Assembly (NCBI GenBank): GCA_018062515.1
Contig: JAGOSC010000014.1
Span: 1-50,293, forward strand
Origin: Candidatus Omnitrophota bacterium
GTDB taxonomy: Bacteria; Omnitrophota; Gorgyraeia; Zapsychrales; Zapsychraceae
Length of the DNA stretch: 50,293 nucleotides
Direction of reading: 5' to 3'
Shown piece by piece: positions 17,120-26,731 of this stretch. Position 1 is the stretch's first letter. Every line of letters starts with the position of its first letter. The position numbers were made by a program, and so were the translations under genes. The notes under the pieces were generated by a model that saw nothing but the letters and a program-made list of their open reading frames with translations, was not told where the DNA came from and did not search any database.

Positions 17120-18577
17120 TTAATTTTTTTGATTAAAATAATTTGTATTCAATTCCCGTGCGGCTTTGACTTCATCCGGCCGGGAAATAGGAGTCGTTTT
17201 TGGAAGAGAATGAAAACTGTCTGGATCGGATAAACTGACTTCATCAGCTTTAAACATGGCGTCAATGAATTGATCCATGGTTGTCTTTGATTCAGTTTCG
17301 GTAGGTTCAATCATAATAGATTCTTTTACAGTTATAGGGAAATACACTGTCGGCGGATGAAAACCTTGATCGATCAAAAATTTCGCTATATCCATCGCGT
17401 GAACGCCTCTTTCCGCTTGATGTTTCGCCGTAAAAACGGCTTCATGCATACAGATACGGTCAAACGCTAAATGAAATTTGCTCTTGAGCCTTTCTTTAAT
17501 ATAGTTGGCATTCAGAACGGCATGATTACTAACAGCGCGCAAACCTTCTTCTCCTAATAAGAGCATATAAGCATAAGCTCGCACCAAAAGAGCAAAATTT
17601 CCATAAAAAGAAGCAATATATCCGATCGTGTCCGGATAATTGTAATCCAAGGCAAATGTTCCGTCGGATTTCTTAACGACGCGTGAAATCGGCAAATACG
17701 GCTCTAATTTTTTTGTAACACCGACGGGACCGGCACCAGGTCCGCCGCCACCATGCGGAGTAGTAAATGTCTTGTGAGTATTAATGTGCATAACATCAAA
17801 ACCAATATCACCTGGACGACAACGTCCAAGAATAGCATTTAAATTCGCGCCGTCATAATACATAATTCCGTCGACGGCATGAATCATTTTAGCGATCTTA
17901 TCTATGTCCGAATTAAAAAGTCCATACGTGTCTGGACATGTCATCATTAAACCAGCGACTTCGTCATTAATCTTACTCTTTAAAATTTCAATATCCATAA
18001 CACCTTCCGGCGTCGAAGGAATGGAAATGGTTTCATAACCAGCAATACTCGCCGTCGCTGGATTTGTTCCATGGGCTGAATCGGGGATAATGATATATTT
18101 TTTCTTAGCACCTTTGGCCTTATGATACGCGGCCATCATCATAACACCGGTTAACTCACCATGCGCTCCCGCTAAAGGCTGCATCGTAAATTTATCCATT
18201 CCCGTCATCTCACACATCCAACGTTCTAATTCATAGAGGACTTCCAACGCGCCTTGAACAAATTGTTCCCCGTTTTTTAATTGAGGAATCAAAGGATGTA
18301 AATCAGAAAAACCATGCAATTGCGCGACGGTCTCACAAAACTTTGGATTATATTTCATCGTGCAGGAACCCAAAGGATAAAAATGGGTGTCGATCGAATA
18401 ATTTAATTTGGATAAATTGGTGTAATGACGCACCACTTCCAATTCGGAAAGTTCGGGAAAAGGGCAATCCTGCGAACGGGCATATTTAGCTGGAAACGCA
18501 GCACCTTTGTCGACATCCGCCTTCGGATTGATGTAGGCTCGTCGATCTTTTACACTTTTTTCGAATATTAATTGCAT
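17120..18577 (-). CDS. gcvPB: glycine dehydrogenase (decarboxylating) subunit 2
   Basis: 485 residues, full length for the split P-protein beta subunit. PLP is held by Lys269 in MHINTHKTFTTPHGGGGPG; PLGSCTMKYNPK and QPLAGAHGELTG are family landmarks. Together with GcvPA it decarboxylates glycine and passes the aminomethyl group to lipoyl-GcvH. Its start overlaps gcvPA by 10 bp, consistent with equimolar expression. Confidence 0.97.
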   Translation of the reverse strand: MQLIFEKSVKDRRAYINPKADVDKGAAFPAKYARSQDCPFPELSELEVVRHYTNLSKLNYSIDTHFYPLGSCTMKYNPKFCETVAQLHGFSDLHPLIPQLKNGEQFVQGALEVLYELERWMCEMTGMDKFTMQPLAGAHGELTGVMMMAAYHKAKGAKKKYIIIPDSAHGTNPATASIAGYETISIPSTPEGVMDIEILKSKINDEVAGLMMTCPDTYGLFNSDIDKIAKMIHAVDGIMYYDGANLNAILGRCRPGDIGFDVMHINTHKTFTTPHGGGGPGAGPVGVTKKLEPYLPISRVVKKSDGTFALDYNYPDTIGYIASFYGNFALLVRAYAYMLLLGEEGLRAVSNHAVLNANYIKERLKSKFHLAFDRICMHEAVFTAKHQAERGVHAMDIAKFLIDQGFHPPTVYFPITVKESIMIEPTETESKTTMDQFIDAMFKADEVSLSDPDSFHSLPKTTPISRPDEVKAARELNTNYFNQKN

Positions 18578-19935
18578 GATACCGCCTCAGGAACCAACTC
18601 TTTTAACGTTTCTCTTAAAGCCTGTACGTAATGATTGATCTCATCTTTACTTCTTTTTTCCGTAACAGCGACGATCATATACCGTTCCATGGATTTATAA
18701 TATCGGCCTAACGGGAAACCGGCGGCAAAACCCTTGGAAATCATTTTTTCAGCAACGAGTGAAGCATCGACGGGCAAGTACACAGTAAATTCATTAAATG
18801 TCGGCGAACTTTTCTTAACTTCAACACCGTCAATTTGATCAATCAATTGTTTAGCATACTCAGCTTTCTGAAAATTAACCGTCGCTAATTCTTTAAATCC
18901 TGTTTTACCCATAAATGACATAAACATACCGGCCTGCACGGCGCACAAGGACACATTCGTACAAATATTAGAGGTAGCTTTTTCTCGTCGGATATGCTGT
19001 TCACGGGCTTGCAAAGTATTCACAAAACAACGTTTACCGTTTTGATCAAGCGTTTGCCCGACGATACGTCCCGGCATTTTCCGGATATATTCTTTTTTCG
19101 TCGTCATAAATCCCAAATAAGGTCCGCCAAAATTTAACGGCAAGCCCAAAGATTGTCCTTCTCCTGTTGCTATATCCACATCCATTTCTCGAGGAGTTTT
19201 CATCAGTCCCAAGGCAATCGGGTAGACGCTTTGGATAACTAAGATTCCCAATTCATGCGCTTTCTTAACAATATCAGTGTGATCGTCAATGGCTCCAAAG
19301 AAATTTGGATTTTGCAGAATGACCGCGGACGTGTTTTTATCCAACAGTTTAAAAATTTGCTCCCGGTCACTTTGACCGTGAACAACGGGTGTTTCTTTAA
19401 ATTCAAAATTCAAATTATTTGTATAGGAATAAAGGATTTTTCGATAAATCGGACTGACACCGCCGTCGACAATGATTTTACTTCTTCCGGTTATACGAAA
19501 AGACATCATGGCTGCTTCAAAAAGAGCCGTTCCCCCGTCGTACAAAGACGCGTTAGCCGCTTCCATACCTGTTAGTGCGCAGATAGAACTTTGAAATTCA
19601 TAAAGGGCTTGAAGGGTGCCTTGAGCAACTTCCGGCTGGTAGGGTGTGTACGCTGTATAATATTCTCCTCGAGAAATGACAGCGCCTATCGCCGACGGCA
19701 CATAATGGTCATAATAACCACCACCGATAAAGGGAGTTAAATCGGCAGAATTTTTTAATGATAATTTTCGTAATTTTTTAATAACTTCGAATTCGGAAAG
19801 GCCGTTAGGAAGACGGAATGATTTAGGCTTATGCACATCTTTGATATCCGCGAAAAGCTCATCGATTGACGAAACACCGATGACTTTAAGCATGGCCTGA
19901 ACTTCTTGATCTGTATTGGCGATATAAGGAATCAA
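18568..19935 (-). CDS. gcvPA: glycine dehydrogenase (decarboxylating) subunit 1
   Basis: 455 residues, the alpha subunit of the two-subunit P-protein. Family segments include FIGGGYYDHYVPSAIG, YTPYQPEVAQGTLQALYEFQ, ANASLYDGGTA, GEGQSLGLPLNFGGPYLGF and TLQAREQHIRREKATSNICTN read in part. The start at 19935 lies 1 bp after the gcvH stop. The split alpha/beta form is the usual one in Firmicutes, Thermotogae and many candidate phyla, unlike the single long P-protein of E. coli. Confidence 0.97.
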   Translation of the reverse strand: MIPYIANTDQEVQAMLKVIGVSSIDELFADIKDVHKPKSFRLPNGLSEFEVIKKLRKLSLKNSADLTPFIGGGYYDHYVPSAIGAVISRGEYYTAYTPYQPEVAQGTLQALYEFQSSICALTGMEAANASLYDGGTALFEAAMMSFRITGRSKIIVDGGVSPIYRKILYSYTNNLNFEFKETPVVHGQSDREQIFKLLDKNTSAVILQNPNFFGAIDDHTDIVKKAHELGILVIQSVYPIALGLMKTPREMDVDIATGEGQSLGLPLNFGGPYLGFMTTKKEYIRKMPGRIVGQTLDQNGKRCFVNTLQAREQHIRREKATSNICTNVSLCAVQAGMFMSFMGKTGFKELATVNFQKAEYAKQLIDQIDGVEVKKSSPTFNEFTVYLPVDASLVAEKMISKGFAAGFPLGRYYKSMERYMIVAVTEKRSKDEINHYVQALRETLKELVPEAVSCN

Positions 19936-19936
19936 A

Positions 19937-20326
19937 TTAGCCTAATCCTTCGATAAACATTTCATATTCTTCGGCGGTCATCAAATTATTCTTTTCTTCT
20001 AGATCGCTGACCTGAATCTTAACCATCCAGCCTTTATCATAAGGTGACTTATTGATGAGCCCGGGCTTGTCTTCTAAGTCTTCATTAACTTCAATGATTT
20101 GGCCGGACATCGGTGAAAAAATATCACTCGCGGCTTTGACAGACTCGACGGAAGCTAGCTCACCGAATTGTTCAACTTCATCGTCGACTTGAGGCAACTC
20201 AACAAACGTTATGTCACCTAAAGATTCTTGAGCGTAATCAGAAATTCCGACGGTGGCAACATCTCCATCGATGTTGACCCATTCATGCTCCTTTGAATAC
20301 AATAAGTGTTCATCAATATCCATCAT
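19937..20326 (-). CDS. gcvH: glycine cleavage system H protein
   Basis: 129 residues, the usual length. The lipoyl-attachment Lys64 lies in ELASVESVKAASDIFSP. LLYSKEHEWV and VGISDYAQESLGDI are typical. It shuttles the methylamine group between the P-, T- and L-proteins and is the likely target of the lipoate-ligase-like enzyme at the end of the operon. A GGAGA ribosome-binding site precedes the tandem ATGs. No gcvL (lipoamide dehydrogenase) is present in the window. Confidence 0.97.
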   Translation of the reverse strand: MMDIDEHLLYSKEHEWVNIDGDVATVGISDYAQESLGDITFVELPQVDDEVEQFGELASVESVKAASDIFSPMSGQIIEVNEDLEDKPGLINKSPYDKGWMVKIQVSDLEEKNNLMTAEEYEMFIEGLG

Positions 20327-20347
20327 CTTCTCCTATTTACATTACCG

Positions 20348-21448
20348 TTAATTTTTTAATGATCCGTTTTTATAAAAATTCTTACCTGACACAATAGCAC
20401 TTTCCTGATTCTTTTCATTACCAAATTTTATCGGTGAATTTATTTTTAAATCCGCATCTTCCACCAAGGCAATTCCGATTCCTCTTTCTAAATGAGGAGA
20501 AAACGCGCCGCTGGTTACCATACCGATCTTTTTACCTTCACTATTATATATATTCTGCTCTGATCGAGGCGAGCGTCTGGATTCAGATATTAATCCGATT
20601 AATTTACGCTTTAAAGGCTTTTCATTTTGTTTAATTATTGCTTCTTTACCGATAAAGTCTTTATCAAAATCAATAAATCGTTTGAGGCCTGATTCCACCG
20701 CGCTGATATTCTCATCCAATTCATGTCCGTACAAGCTGTATCCAACTTCTAATCGCAACATATCTCTCGCGCCCAATCCCGCCGGTTTAACTTCCTTTAT
20801 ATTAAGCAACGCTTTCCACAAAGAAACTGTTTTATCCCAGGGATAATAAATCTCATAACCCAACTCGCCGGTGTATCCTGTTCGACTGACCAAAACATTT
20901 TCGCCTAATAAATCAAAATAATCAAACGTATAATAATCTAATCGATCAATATCGGCAATAAATTGTTTTAGAATATTTCTCGACTCAGGCCCTTGTAAAT
21001 CTAACTTTCCAATTTGTAATGAAACATCTTCAAAGGTTGAATTTTTTGTCAAATGTTTCTGAAAATGTAATGCATCCTTCTCGGTAGTCGCGCCGTTAAC
21101 AACAATGAACCATTTTTCTTTCTCAATGCGAAACACAATGAGATCATCGATGACGCCGCCCTGTTCATTCAATATGGCGCCGTACCGGCATGATTTAGCC
21201 GGCATGTCGACGATCGATTGAGTAACAATACGATTGAGCCCGCTTGAAACTGGATCACCGTGAATTAAAAATTCTCCCATGTGGGAAATATCAAATAACG
21301 ATACATTCTGCCGAGTGTGCTGATACTCGTCGAGAATTCCATTATACTGAACGGGCAAGTTCCATCCACCGAAAGGAACCATTCGAGCATGTAATGCCAA
21401 GTGCTCGTCGTAAAGTGGAGTGAGTTTGAGTACCGTGTCCGTTGTCAT
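20348..21448 (-). CDS. gcvT: glycine cleavage system T protein (aminomethyltransferase)
   Basis: 366 residues, full length. MVPFGGWNLPVQY, SLFDISHMGEF, DLQGPESRNILK, SRTGYTGELGYEIY and GLGARDMLRLEVGYSLYGHE are the folate-binding and core motifs. It releases ammonia and makes 5,10-methylene-THF from the GcvH-bound intermediate. First gene of the gcvT-gcvH-gcvPA-gcvPB-ligase operon, with a candidate promoter about 40 bp upstream. The 87-bp leader region is too short for a tandem glycine riboswitch and shows none of its motifs. Confidence 0.97.
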   Translation of the reverse strand: MTTDTVLKLTPLYDEHLALHARMVPFGGWNLPVQYNGILDEYQHTRQNVSLFDISHMGEFLIHGDPVSSGLNRIVTQSIVDMPAKSCRYGAILNEQGGVIDDLIVFRIEKEKWFIVVNGATTEKDALHFQKHLTKNSTFEDVSLQIGKLDLQGPESRNILKQFIADIDRLDYYTFDYFDLLGENVLVSRTGYTGELGYEIYYPWDKTVSLWKALLNIKEVKPAGLGARDMLRLEVGYSLYGHELDENISAVESGLKRFIDFDKDFIGKEAIIKQNEKPLKRKLIGLISESRRSPRSEQNIYNSEGKKIGMVTSGAFSPHLERGIGIALVEDADLKINSPIKFGNEKNQESAIVSGKNFYKNGSLKN

Positions 21449-21486
21449 GTTGGATTAAAAAAGATTCGATGAAATAATTCGGGTGT

Positions 21487-21515
21487 ATCTTATAAAAAAG
21501 TTTTAACGTTGTAAA
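21487..21515 (-). promoter_or_regulatory. candidate promoter of the gcv operon
   Basis: Minus strand: TTTACA (21510-21515), 17-bp spacer, TAAGAT (21487-21492), about 40 bp before the gcvT start. It lies between the tRNA 3' end and gcvT. Confidence 0.4.
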
Positions 21516-21535
21516 GAAAATAAATTGAAGAAGAA

Positions 21536-21609
21536 CGCGCCCGGAGGGAGTCGAACCCCCAACCTTCTGATCCGAAGTCAGATGCTCTATCCAATTGAGC
21601 TACGGGCGC
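21536..21609 (-). tRNA. tRNA-Arg (anticodon TCG)
   Basis: 74 nt. The 7-bp acceptor stem is GCGCCCG/CGGGCGC with a G discriminator, the D-arm contains AGCTCAATTGGATAGAGC, and the anticodon stem TCTGA/TCAGA encloses the loop CTTCGGA (anticodon TCG, reads CGA). The T-arm contains GGTTCGACTCC. The 3' CCA is not encoded (TTC follows), so it must be added enzymatically. It lies between the TMTC-like gene and gcvT, same strand. Confidence 0.95.
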
Positions 21610-21707
21610 ATAAGTCTGAAAATTTTATTTCGGGAAAGATAAATCTATTGAGCACCAAATATACCATTTTTGATATTGTCTGAAAAGACTTATTTTTGAC
21701 GAAGAGT

Positions 21708-23705
21708 TTATTGCCGTGGATTCTCTTTATATTTCTTTAACCGCTCAATATATCCCGGATCGACCTTTTCTTTTAAATATTGAGACATAATAATATCATC
21801 ATAGGCTTGATCATATTCCATGCGCATAAAATGGAGAAATGAACGTTTGTAATAAACGTCCCCTCTTTGCGGGTTGATCGCCAGTGCTTGATCATACGCC
21901 GCCAAGGCTTCTTCATTCTTTCCCTGACGCGTTAAAAGATTTGCTTTTAATATATAAGTTTCAATATCTTTAACATTTTGTGAAATAACTTTATTATATT
22001 CGTCTAATGCCAAATCAAATTTCCCCTGAAATTCGTACACATTCCCAATGCTCTTATAAACTTCAAAATAATTCGGCCGCAATTCAATGACCATTTCATA
22101 ATCTTTCAAAGCCGCGTCATATTGATCCATCTTGGTGTAAATATTGCCGCGATTGAAATATCCCTGAAAATCATTCGGCGCTAATTCAATGACTTTATTA
22201 ATGTCCGTTAATGCCAATTCATATCGCCCGATTTTACGATACACATTTGCGCGATTAAAGCGGGCGGTTGTGCGCGAGGGATCAAAACTCAGGGCTTGCG
22301 TAAAATCGTCAGCTGCCATAGCATTCAAATCTTCTTGATACAAAAGTATCCCGCGATAATTATAAGCATCATAATTTTTCGGTTTGAGTTTAATTGCCTT
22401 ATTTAAATTCAGTAAAGCCAACCGATAGTCTTTTACGTCGAGATAAGCCTTTCCTAAATTAAGATATCCCTCCGATTTCGAAGGAGATTTTTTAGTGATA
22501 TCCGTCAACATCGCCGTTCGGCTGTTCCATATAGTGTTTCTTTGTATGGTTAGAATAGAACACGCAATCAGAATGATAGAAAATATAACGATTAAAAATT
22601 TTTCATTCTGAATGAGGCGCTGAAAAATATAAATCACGACGACAAAAAATCCTATGGATGGTAAATATAATCTGTGTTCCTGGATAACATAAGTGAGCGG
22701 AATAATACTCGACTCCACGAGCAATGTTATAAAAAACCACCCGATGCCAAAGGTAATCTGCGGATGCCGAGAATATGATTTCAACGCGGTTATGATCAAA
22801 ACTAACAAAATTATAAGACAGATTATCGTTCTAGTCTCAAAGAGACTCGACGACAATGGAAAATCATAGTCGTAATTTAATTGAATCGGAATAGCTAAGG
22901 TTTGCAAATATTTAACGATGACCCGAGGCTGTGTCATCGCATACGTCGCACTAGTAACAATGCCTCCCTCATTCGAAGTGGACATACCTGGAGAAGAAAG
23001 AACATCACCAACTTTGAATGAATAAAATCCCGGGATAATGAGCGTCGACAAAAAGCAGATGATAATCAAAGGCCAAAGTCTTTTCTTTCCGAAAAAAAAC
23101 AATTCACAAAAAATAATCATGATCGGTAACGTTATTGCCGTTTCTTTACAAAACATGGCCAAAAGGCCTGACAAAAAGGCCAAACCGATCATCAGCTTCG
23201 ATCGAGAAGAATTAATACTATTCCGGCGTCCGTAAATATACAAACATAAACTCAGTAAGTAAAAAAAAGCCACCAGCAATGTAGATCGTTGCGTAATGTA
23301 AGAAACAGCCTGAGTCTGGATGGGATGCGTCAAGAATAATAATGCGGTGACCAGGCTAAAATTAAATGTTCGATTTACATTTAATTTCAGCAAAGACAAT
23401 GTCAGCGTCATCAACCAATAAACCAACCATGCATTAAGCAAATGAATAAGAACATTGACGAGATGATAACCAAAAACATCTTGTTGATGAAAATGATGAT
23501 TTAACGCGAAGGTAACCAAGGGAATAAATCTGGCCAGGAATGGATCATACAGCTTTTTAATGTCTGAAAAATGATGAACAGGTGTTGAGGTATATTTAAA
23601 GTCGTCAAACTGCAGCTCACCATGTAATGAATTGGAATAAATAATAAAGCCAATGACCACAATCAAAAGAACCGGTATGATATTCTTAAATGTTAACTGA
23701 TTCAT
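21708..23705 (-). CDS. TMTC-like membrane glycosyltransferase with C-terminal TPR array
   Basis: 665 residues. The N-terminal half (to about 400) has about ten membrane helices. It carries an acidic FDDFKY motif in the first exterior loop, as in PMT/GT-C enzymes, and TMTC/DUF1736-type segments (HLLNAWLVYWL, THPIQTQAVSYITQRSTLL, FCKETAITLPIMI, LYLPSIGF). From about 410 to the end there are about seven tetratricopeptide repeats (for example GYLNLGKAYLDVKDYRLALL, AYNYRGILLYQEDLNAMA). In animals TMTC proteins O-mannosylate cadherins; bacterial homologues are presumed protein or lipid glycosyltransferases using a polyprenyl-phosphate sugar. It is last in the long operon with the GT39 and GT2 genes. 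Confidence 0.85.
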   Translation of the reverse strand: MNQLTFKNIIPVLLIVVIGFIIYSNSLHGELQFDDFKYTSTPVHHFSDIKKLYDPFLARFIPLVTFALNHHFHQQDVFGYHLVNVLIHLLNAWLVYWLMTLTLSLLKLNVNRTFNFSLVTALLFLTHPIQTQAVSYITQRSTLLVAFFYLLSLCLYIYGRRNSINSSRSKLMIGLAFLSGLLAMFCKETAITLPIMIIFCELFFFGKKRLWPLIIICFLSTLIIPGFYSFKVGDVLSSPGMSTSNEGGIVTSATYAMTQPRVIVKYLQTLAIPIQLNYDYDFPLSSSLFETRTIICLIILLVLIITALKSYSRHPQITFGIGWFFITLLVESSIIPLTYVIQEHRLYLPSIGFFVVVIYIFQRLIQNEKFLIVIFSIILIACSILTIQRNTIWNSRTAMLTDITKKSPSKSEGYLNLGKAYLDVKDYRLALLNLNKAIKLKPKNYDAYNYRGILLYQEDLNAMAADDFTQALSFDPSRTTARFNRANVYRKIGRYELALTDINKVIELAPNDFQGYFNRGNIYTKMDQYDAALKDYEMVIELRPNYFEVYKSIGNVYEFQGKFDLALDEYNKVISQNVKDIETYILKANLLTRQGKNEEALAAYDQALAINPQRGDVYYKRSFLHFMRMEYDQAYDDIIMSQYLKEKVDPGYIERLKKYKENPRQ

Positions 23706-23767
23706 ATATATTTTATGCTGTCTCGGAGTCTAGTTTAACCTTGGCGCTTTTACTTTCCGGATTCTTT

Positions 23768-25276
23768 TTAAAAACATAAATTTACATTCGCGTCCCGCGG
23801 GTTGTTTTTGACAACCGCATACAATGTCGTCCCGAACGGCAGTGGAAACCTATCTATCATTTTTAATTCTTGTCCTAAAATCCAATTCAAAATGTTATTT
23901 ATAAACACCGGCGGCGCCTTGACTGTATCACTTTTAATACGTTTTGATTGAGGCAGTATTCGTCTAAAAAATCTTATGAGAGCGGCGAATATAAATGGTG
24001 AACAAAAATAATATCCCATCTTTTCGATATCTAAACCAGCATCCAATAATAATCTACTGAATTCATTCCTAGAGTATCGACGGTAATGGCTTAAAGCCTC
24101 GTCGTGTGAACTCCACAAGGACTTAAACGCCGGGACAGTGATTAACATTTTTCCATCCTTAGTCAGCAAAGATTTCATTTCGATTAAAACTTTCGAAGGA
24201 AAATCGACGTGTTCCAGCACGTCTAAAACCGTAATCATATCGAATGTGTTCAGGCGAAAAGGCATTTGACCAAGATGACAGCGAACGAGATTTTTCAAAT
24301 TATTTTTTCGACAAAATTGTAAAGCCGTCTGTACCGCGTCGCACCCATAGCAGCTTCCAAATTGTTCCAAATACGTTAAATTCATGCCTGTCCCGCACCC
24401 AGCGTCAAGAATTTTCATTCTTCCCGCCCCTTCTTTTTTCAATAAATTCGTGACCAAGGCATTTTTAGATTGAAACCACCAATGATTTTTTTCAACGTGG
24501 AACATATGCGCAATTTCATCATCACTCATATGGGGAATATCATTATTCATTCTGACTAAATGCCAGCAGCGTATTTGAAAAATATTAAGGAACATCTTGT
24601 AAGAATCGACAATTAAATTTGTTTTGGATTCATCAACATGACTCCAGTTAACGGAAACTTCTTTAACTTTAAAGCCGAATTTATTCGTTAAATAAAGAAT
24701 TTCCAAATCAAATCCAAACCCGTCGATATTCAATCTCGAAAATAGTGGATGAACGGCTTTCGCGTTAAACATCTTAAAACCGCATTGCGTGTCCTTAATC
24801 GTTTTAATTAAAAGATGATGAACGAAGAAGTTAAAGACTTTTCCAATGAATTTCCTATAGCCTTTTGCTTGAATCGAATGTTGTGAATCGCGCAGCACCC
24901 GGGATCCAATGACAACATCATAACCTTCGCTGAGAAAATGCAGATTTTCCTCTATAGCCTCCGCGGGCGTCGAACCATCCGCGTCCATGAAAAGAACAAC
25001 CTTGCCTTTCGCTTCCCTGAAACCTGCCTTAACCGCAAAACCTTTACCGCGGTTTTCTTTAAGAGTGATTAAATGCAATTGGCTGTATTTTGATTGGAAT
25101 TGACGAACCACACCACCCGTATTGTCCCGGCTTCCATCGCTGACGACAATAATTTCATACGTCAATGAAGACGCGCGGCAATGGCTTAACAAATTAGATA
25201 AAAATATAGGTAGACGTTTTTCCTCATCCTTGGCGGGAATAATAACGGAGATATCAATCTCTGATTGAGGGATCAT
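23768..25276 (-). CDS. fused GT2 glycosyltransferase - SAM methyltransferase
   Basis: 502 residues in one frame. Residues about 8-235 are a dolichyl-phosphate-glucosyltransferase-like GT2: ISVIIPAKDEEKRLP, IVVSDGSRDNT, KENRGKGFAVKAGF, FMDADGS (DxD at 98-100), IKDTQCGFKMF and KEVSVNWSH. Residues about 255-480 are a class I methyltransferase: HWWFQSKNALV, KILDAGCGTG (288-297), VLDVLEHVDFPS and HYRRYSRNEFSRLL. The second module resembles the methyltransferases often found as separate neighbours of such GT2 genes. It probably glycosylates a polyprenyl phosphate and methylates a related product. Sits between the GT39 and TMTC-like genes, which could use its lipid-linked sugar. Confidence 0.87.
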   Translation of the reverse strand: MIPQSEIDISVIIPAKDEEKRLPIFLSNLLSHCRASSLTYEIIVVSDGSRDNTGGVVRQFQSKYSQLHLITLKENRGKGFAVKAGFREAKGKVVLFMDADGSTPAEAIEENLHFLSEGYDVVIGSRVLRDSQHSIQAKGYRKFIGKVFNFFVHHLLIKTIKDTQCGFKMFNAKAVHPLFSRLNIDGFGFDLEILYLTNKFGFKVKEVSVNWSHVDESKTNLIVDSYKMFLNIFQIRCWHLVRMNNDIPHMSDDEIAHMFHVEKNHWWFQSKNALVTNLLKKEGAGRMKILDAGCGTGMNLTYLEQFGSCYGCDAVQTALQFCRKNNLKNLVRCHLGQMPFRLNTFDMITVLDVLEHVDFPSKVLIEMKSLLTKDGKMLITVPAFKSLWSSHDEALSHYRRYSRNEFSRLLLDAGLDIEKMGYYFCSPFIFAALIRFFRRILPQSKRIKSDTVKAPPVFINNILNWILGQELKMIDRFPLPFGTTLYAVVKNNPRDANVNLCF

Positions 25277-25309
25277 AGAAGGCTATTATACTTAATCATA
25301 ATATATTTA

Positions 25310-26731
25310 CTACTGTATTTTATGAACTTCCTTCCAAAGTGCCTGCGTCGAGGAACAATTTTGACCTTTCAGATAATTCATCAAATAATACCGAAGATGA
25401 AAATTCTGATGACGGTATCTGTAAATAAACTTTAACCAATCTTCATTCGTCTTTGCCGCAAGAGCCTCGACCTTCGCACTACTGCTGAACATATAGTAAG
25501 TCTGCTTTGGATAAACAAAAAAATAATGTTTCCCGTAAATCAAAATAAAAGCACAGGCTAAACCCAAAAACACATAACGAAAAGGACTAACCAATTCAGT
25601 GATTTTAAAGAGTATGAAACCTGTTAACAAAACTAAGAAAGGCCAGCCGCAAATAATTCGCAGCGAATGCGGAATATCCTCCCAAGTCAAAGCCGACGGG
25701 ACAATAGATAAAATGAGCGCCATAATCAAAAAAACCATTATACCTGACTGTCGACGCGATATTGCCTTCCACTGAAATAAATAAAAAATAAGAATAATCA
25801 GTCCGCACAACAATGCGATCGAATCTAACCAACTCAATATACCGAAGTGACCCGTCGAATAAACGTAGTTTTTATCACCGGAAAAAAATAAGAAATCTGA
25901 ATTTAGGTGCGTTAAATAATTTCGAATAAATACCACGCTTAAATCGCTCCAATTTTTAGATTTTCCTGACGATGCTAAAAATTCTTCTGAAAAAATACCT
26001 ATCTCGTTAAAACGTGTCATATATTGACCACGGATGGTTCCAGTAATAAGTGGGATCAAAATTACCGCCATAACCAAGAATGTCAAGCTAAACATTTTCA
26101 GATTAACCTTCCCCATACTCCATCGTAAGTACAGCATGGGCAAAAATAATAAAGGAATAAATAATCTCGCCGGAGGATATGAATACATGGCTAGCGCGAA
26201 TAAAATACCCGTCAGAACCGCATTAAGAAAATGATCCGAACGTGTAAAGAAATATAATCCCCAAATGATAAAACAAGGCGCTAATCCCGCCTCTAAGGCT
26301 ATTCGGGATATCTGAAATACGAAAGGAGAAATACTTGCTGTCAAAATGATCCAATAGGCAGCCTGGAGGGAAAATAATTGTTTGGCTAAGAAAAATAATC
26401 CGATGATGGAAAGAATGGCAATAAACCCGGAAAAAGCACGGAAGCTCGAAATGGAATATCCAAAAATCTTTGTCCAAAGCACCGCCGGATACATGTAGGT
26501 CGGCGGTTTGGGAGAACCATAATTTAATTCTCCAAATAAAGGATAACGATGATCGTGCGCATCAATCCCTTCTTCGGCCAAACATTGAACCGTGACGGAT
26601 CCGGATAATTCATCGACATGAAAACCGGGCGGGCTTTTATCTAAATCGATAAAACGAAAAACATTAACAGTCAGGACAATAAAAGCGATGATAACCAGCG
26701 AAATCCATTGGTAGGCTTTTGTAAACGTCAT
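25310..26731 (-). CDS. GT39-family membrane glycosyltransferase
   Basis: About 473 residues from the ATG at 26731, which overlaps the upstream stop as ATGA (the frame reaches 26794, but that extension runs through the previous gene). About 10-12 membrane helices; the first exterior loop has PPGFHVDELSG, the acidic D-E motif of the PMT_2/ArnT superfamily, and AMYSYPPARLFIPLLF is typical. It should transfer sugar from a polyprenyl-phosphate donor to a lipid, glycan or protein at the periplasmic face. The acceptor is unknown. Confidence 0.82.
   Translation of the reverse strand: MTFTKAYQWISLVIIAFIVLTVNVFRFIDLDKSPPGFHVDELSGSVTVQCLAEEGIDAHDHRYPLFGELNYGSPKPPTYMYPAVLWTKIFGYSISSFRAFSGFIAILSIIGLFFLAKQLFSLQAAYWIILTASISPFVFQISRIALEAGLAPCFIIWGLYFFTRSDHFLNAVLTGILFALAMYSYPPARLFIPLLFLPMLYLRWSMGKVNLKMFSLTFLVMAVILIPLITGTIRGQYMTRFNEIGIFSEEFLASSGKSKNWSDLSVVFIRNYLTHLNSDFLFFSGDKNYVYSTGHFGILSWLDSIALLCGLIILIFYLFQWKAISRRQSGIMVFLIMALILSIVPSALTWEDIPHSLRIICGWPFLVLLTGFILFKITELVSPFRYVFLGLACAFILIYGKHYFFVYPKQTYYMFSSSAKVEALAAKTNEDWLKFIYRYRHQNFHLRYYLMNYLKGQNCSSTQALWKEVHKIQ

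Noticed and set aside
21449..21535. Glycine riboswitch upstream of gcvT
   Set aside because: Only 87 bp separate tRNA and gcvT, and no glycine-aptamer motifs are visible.
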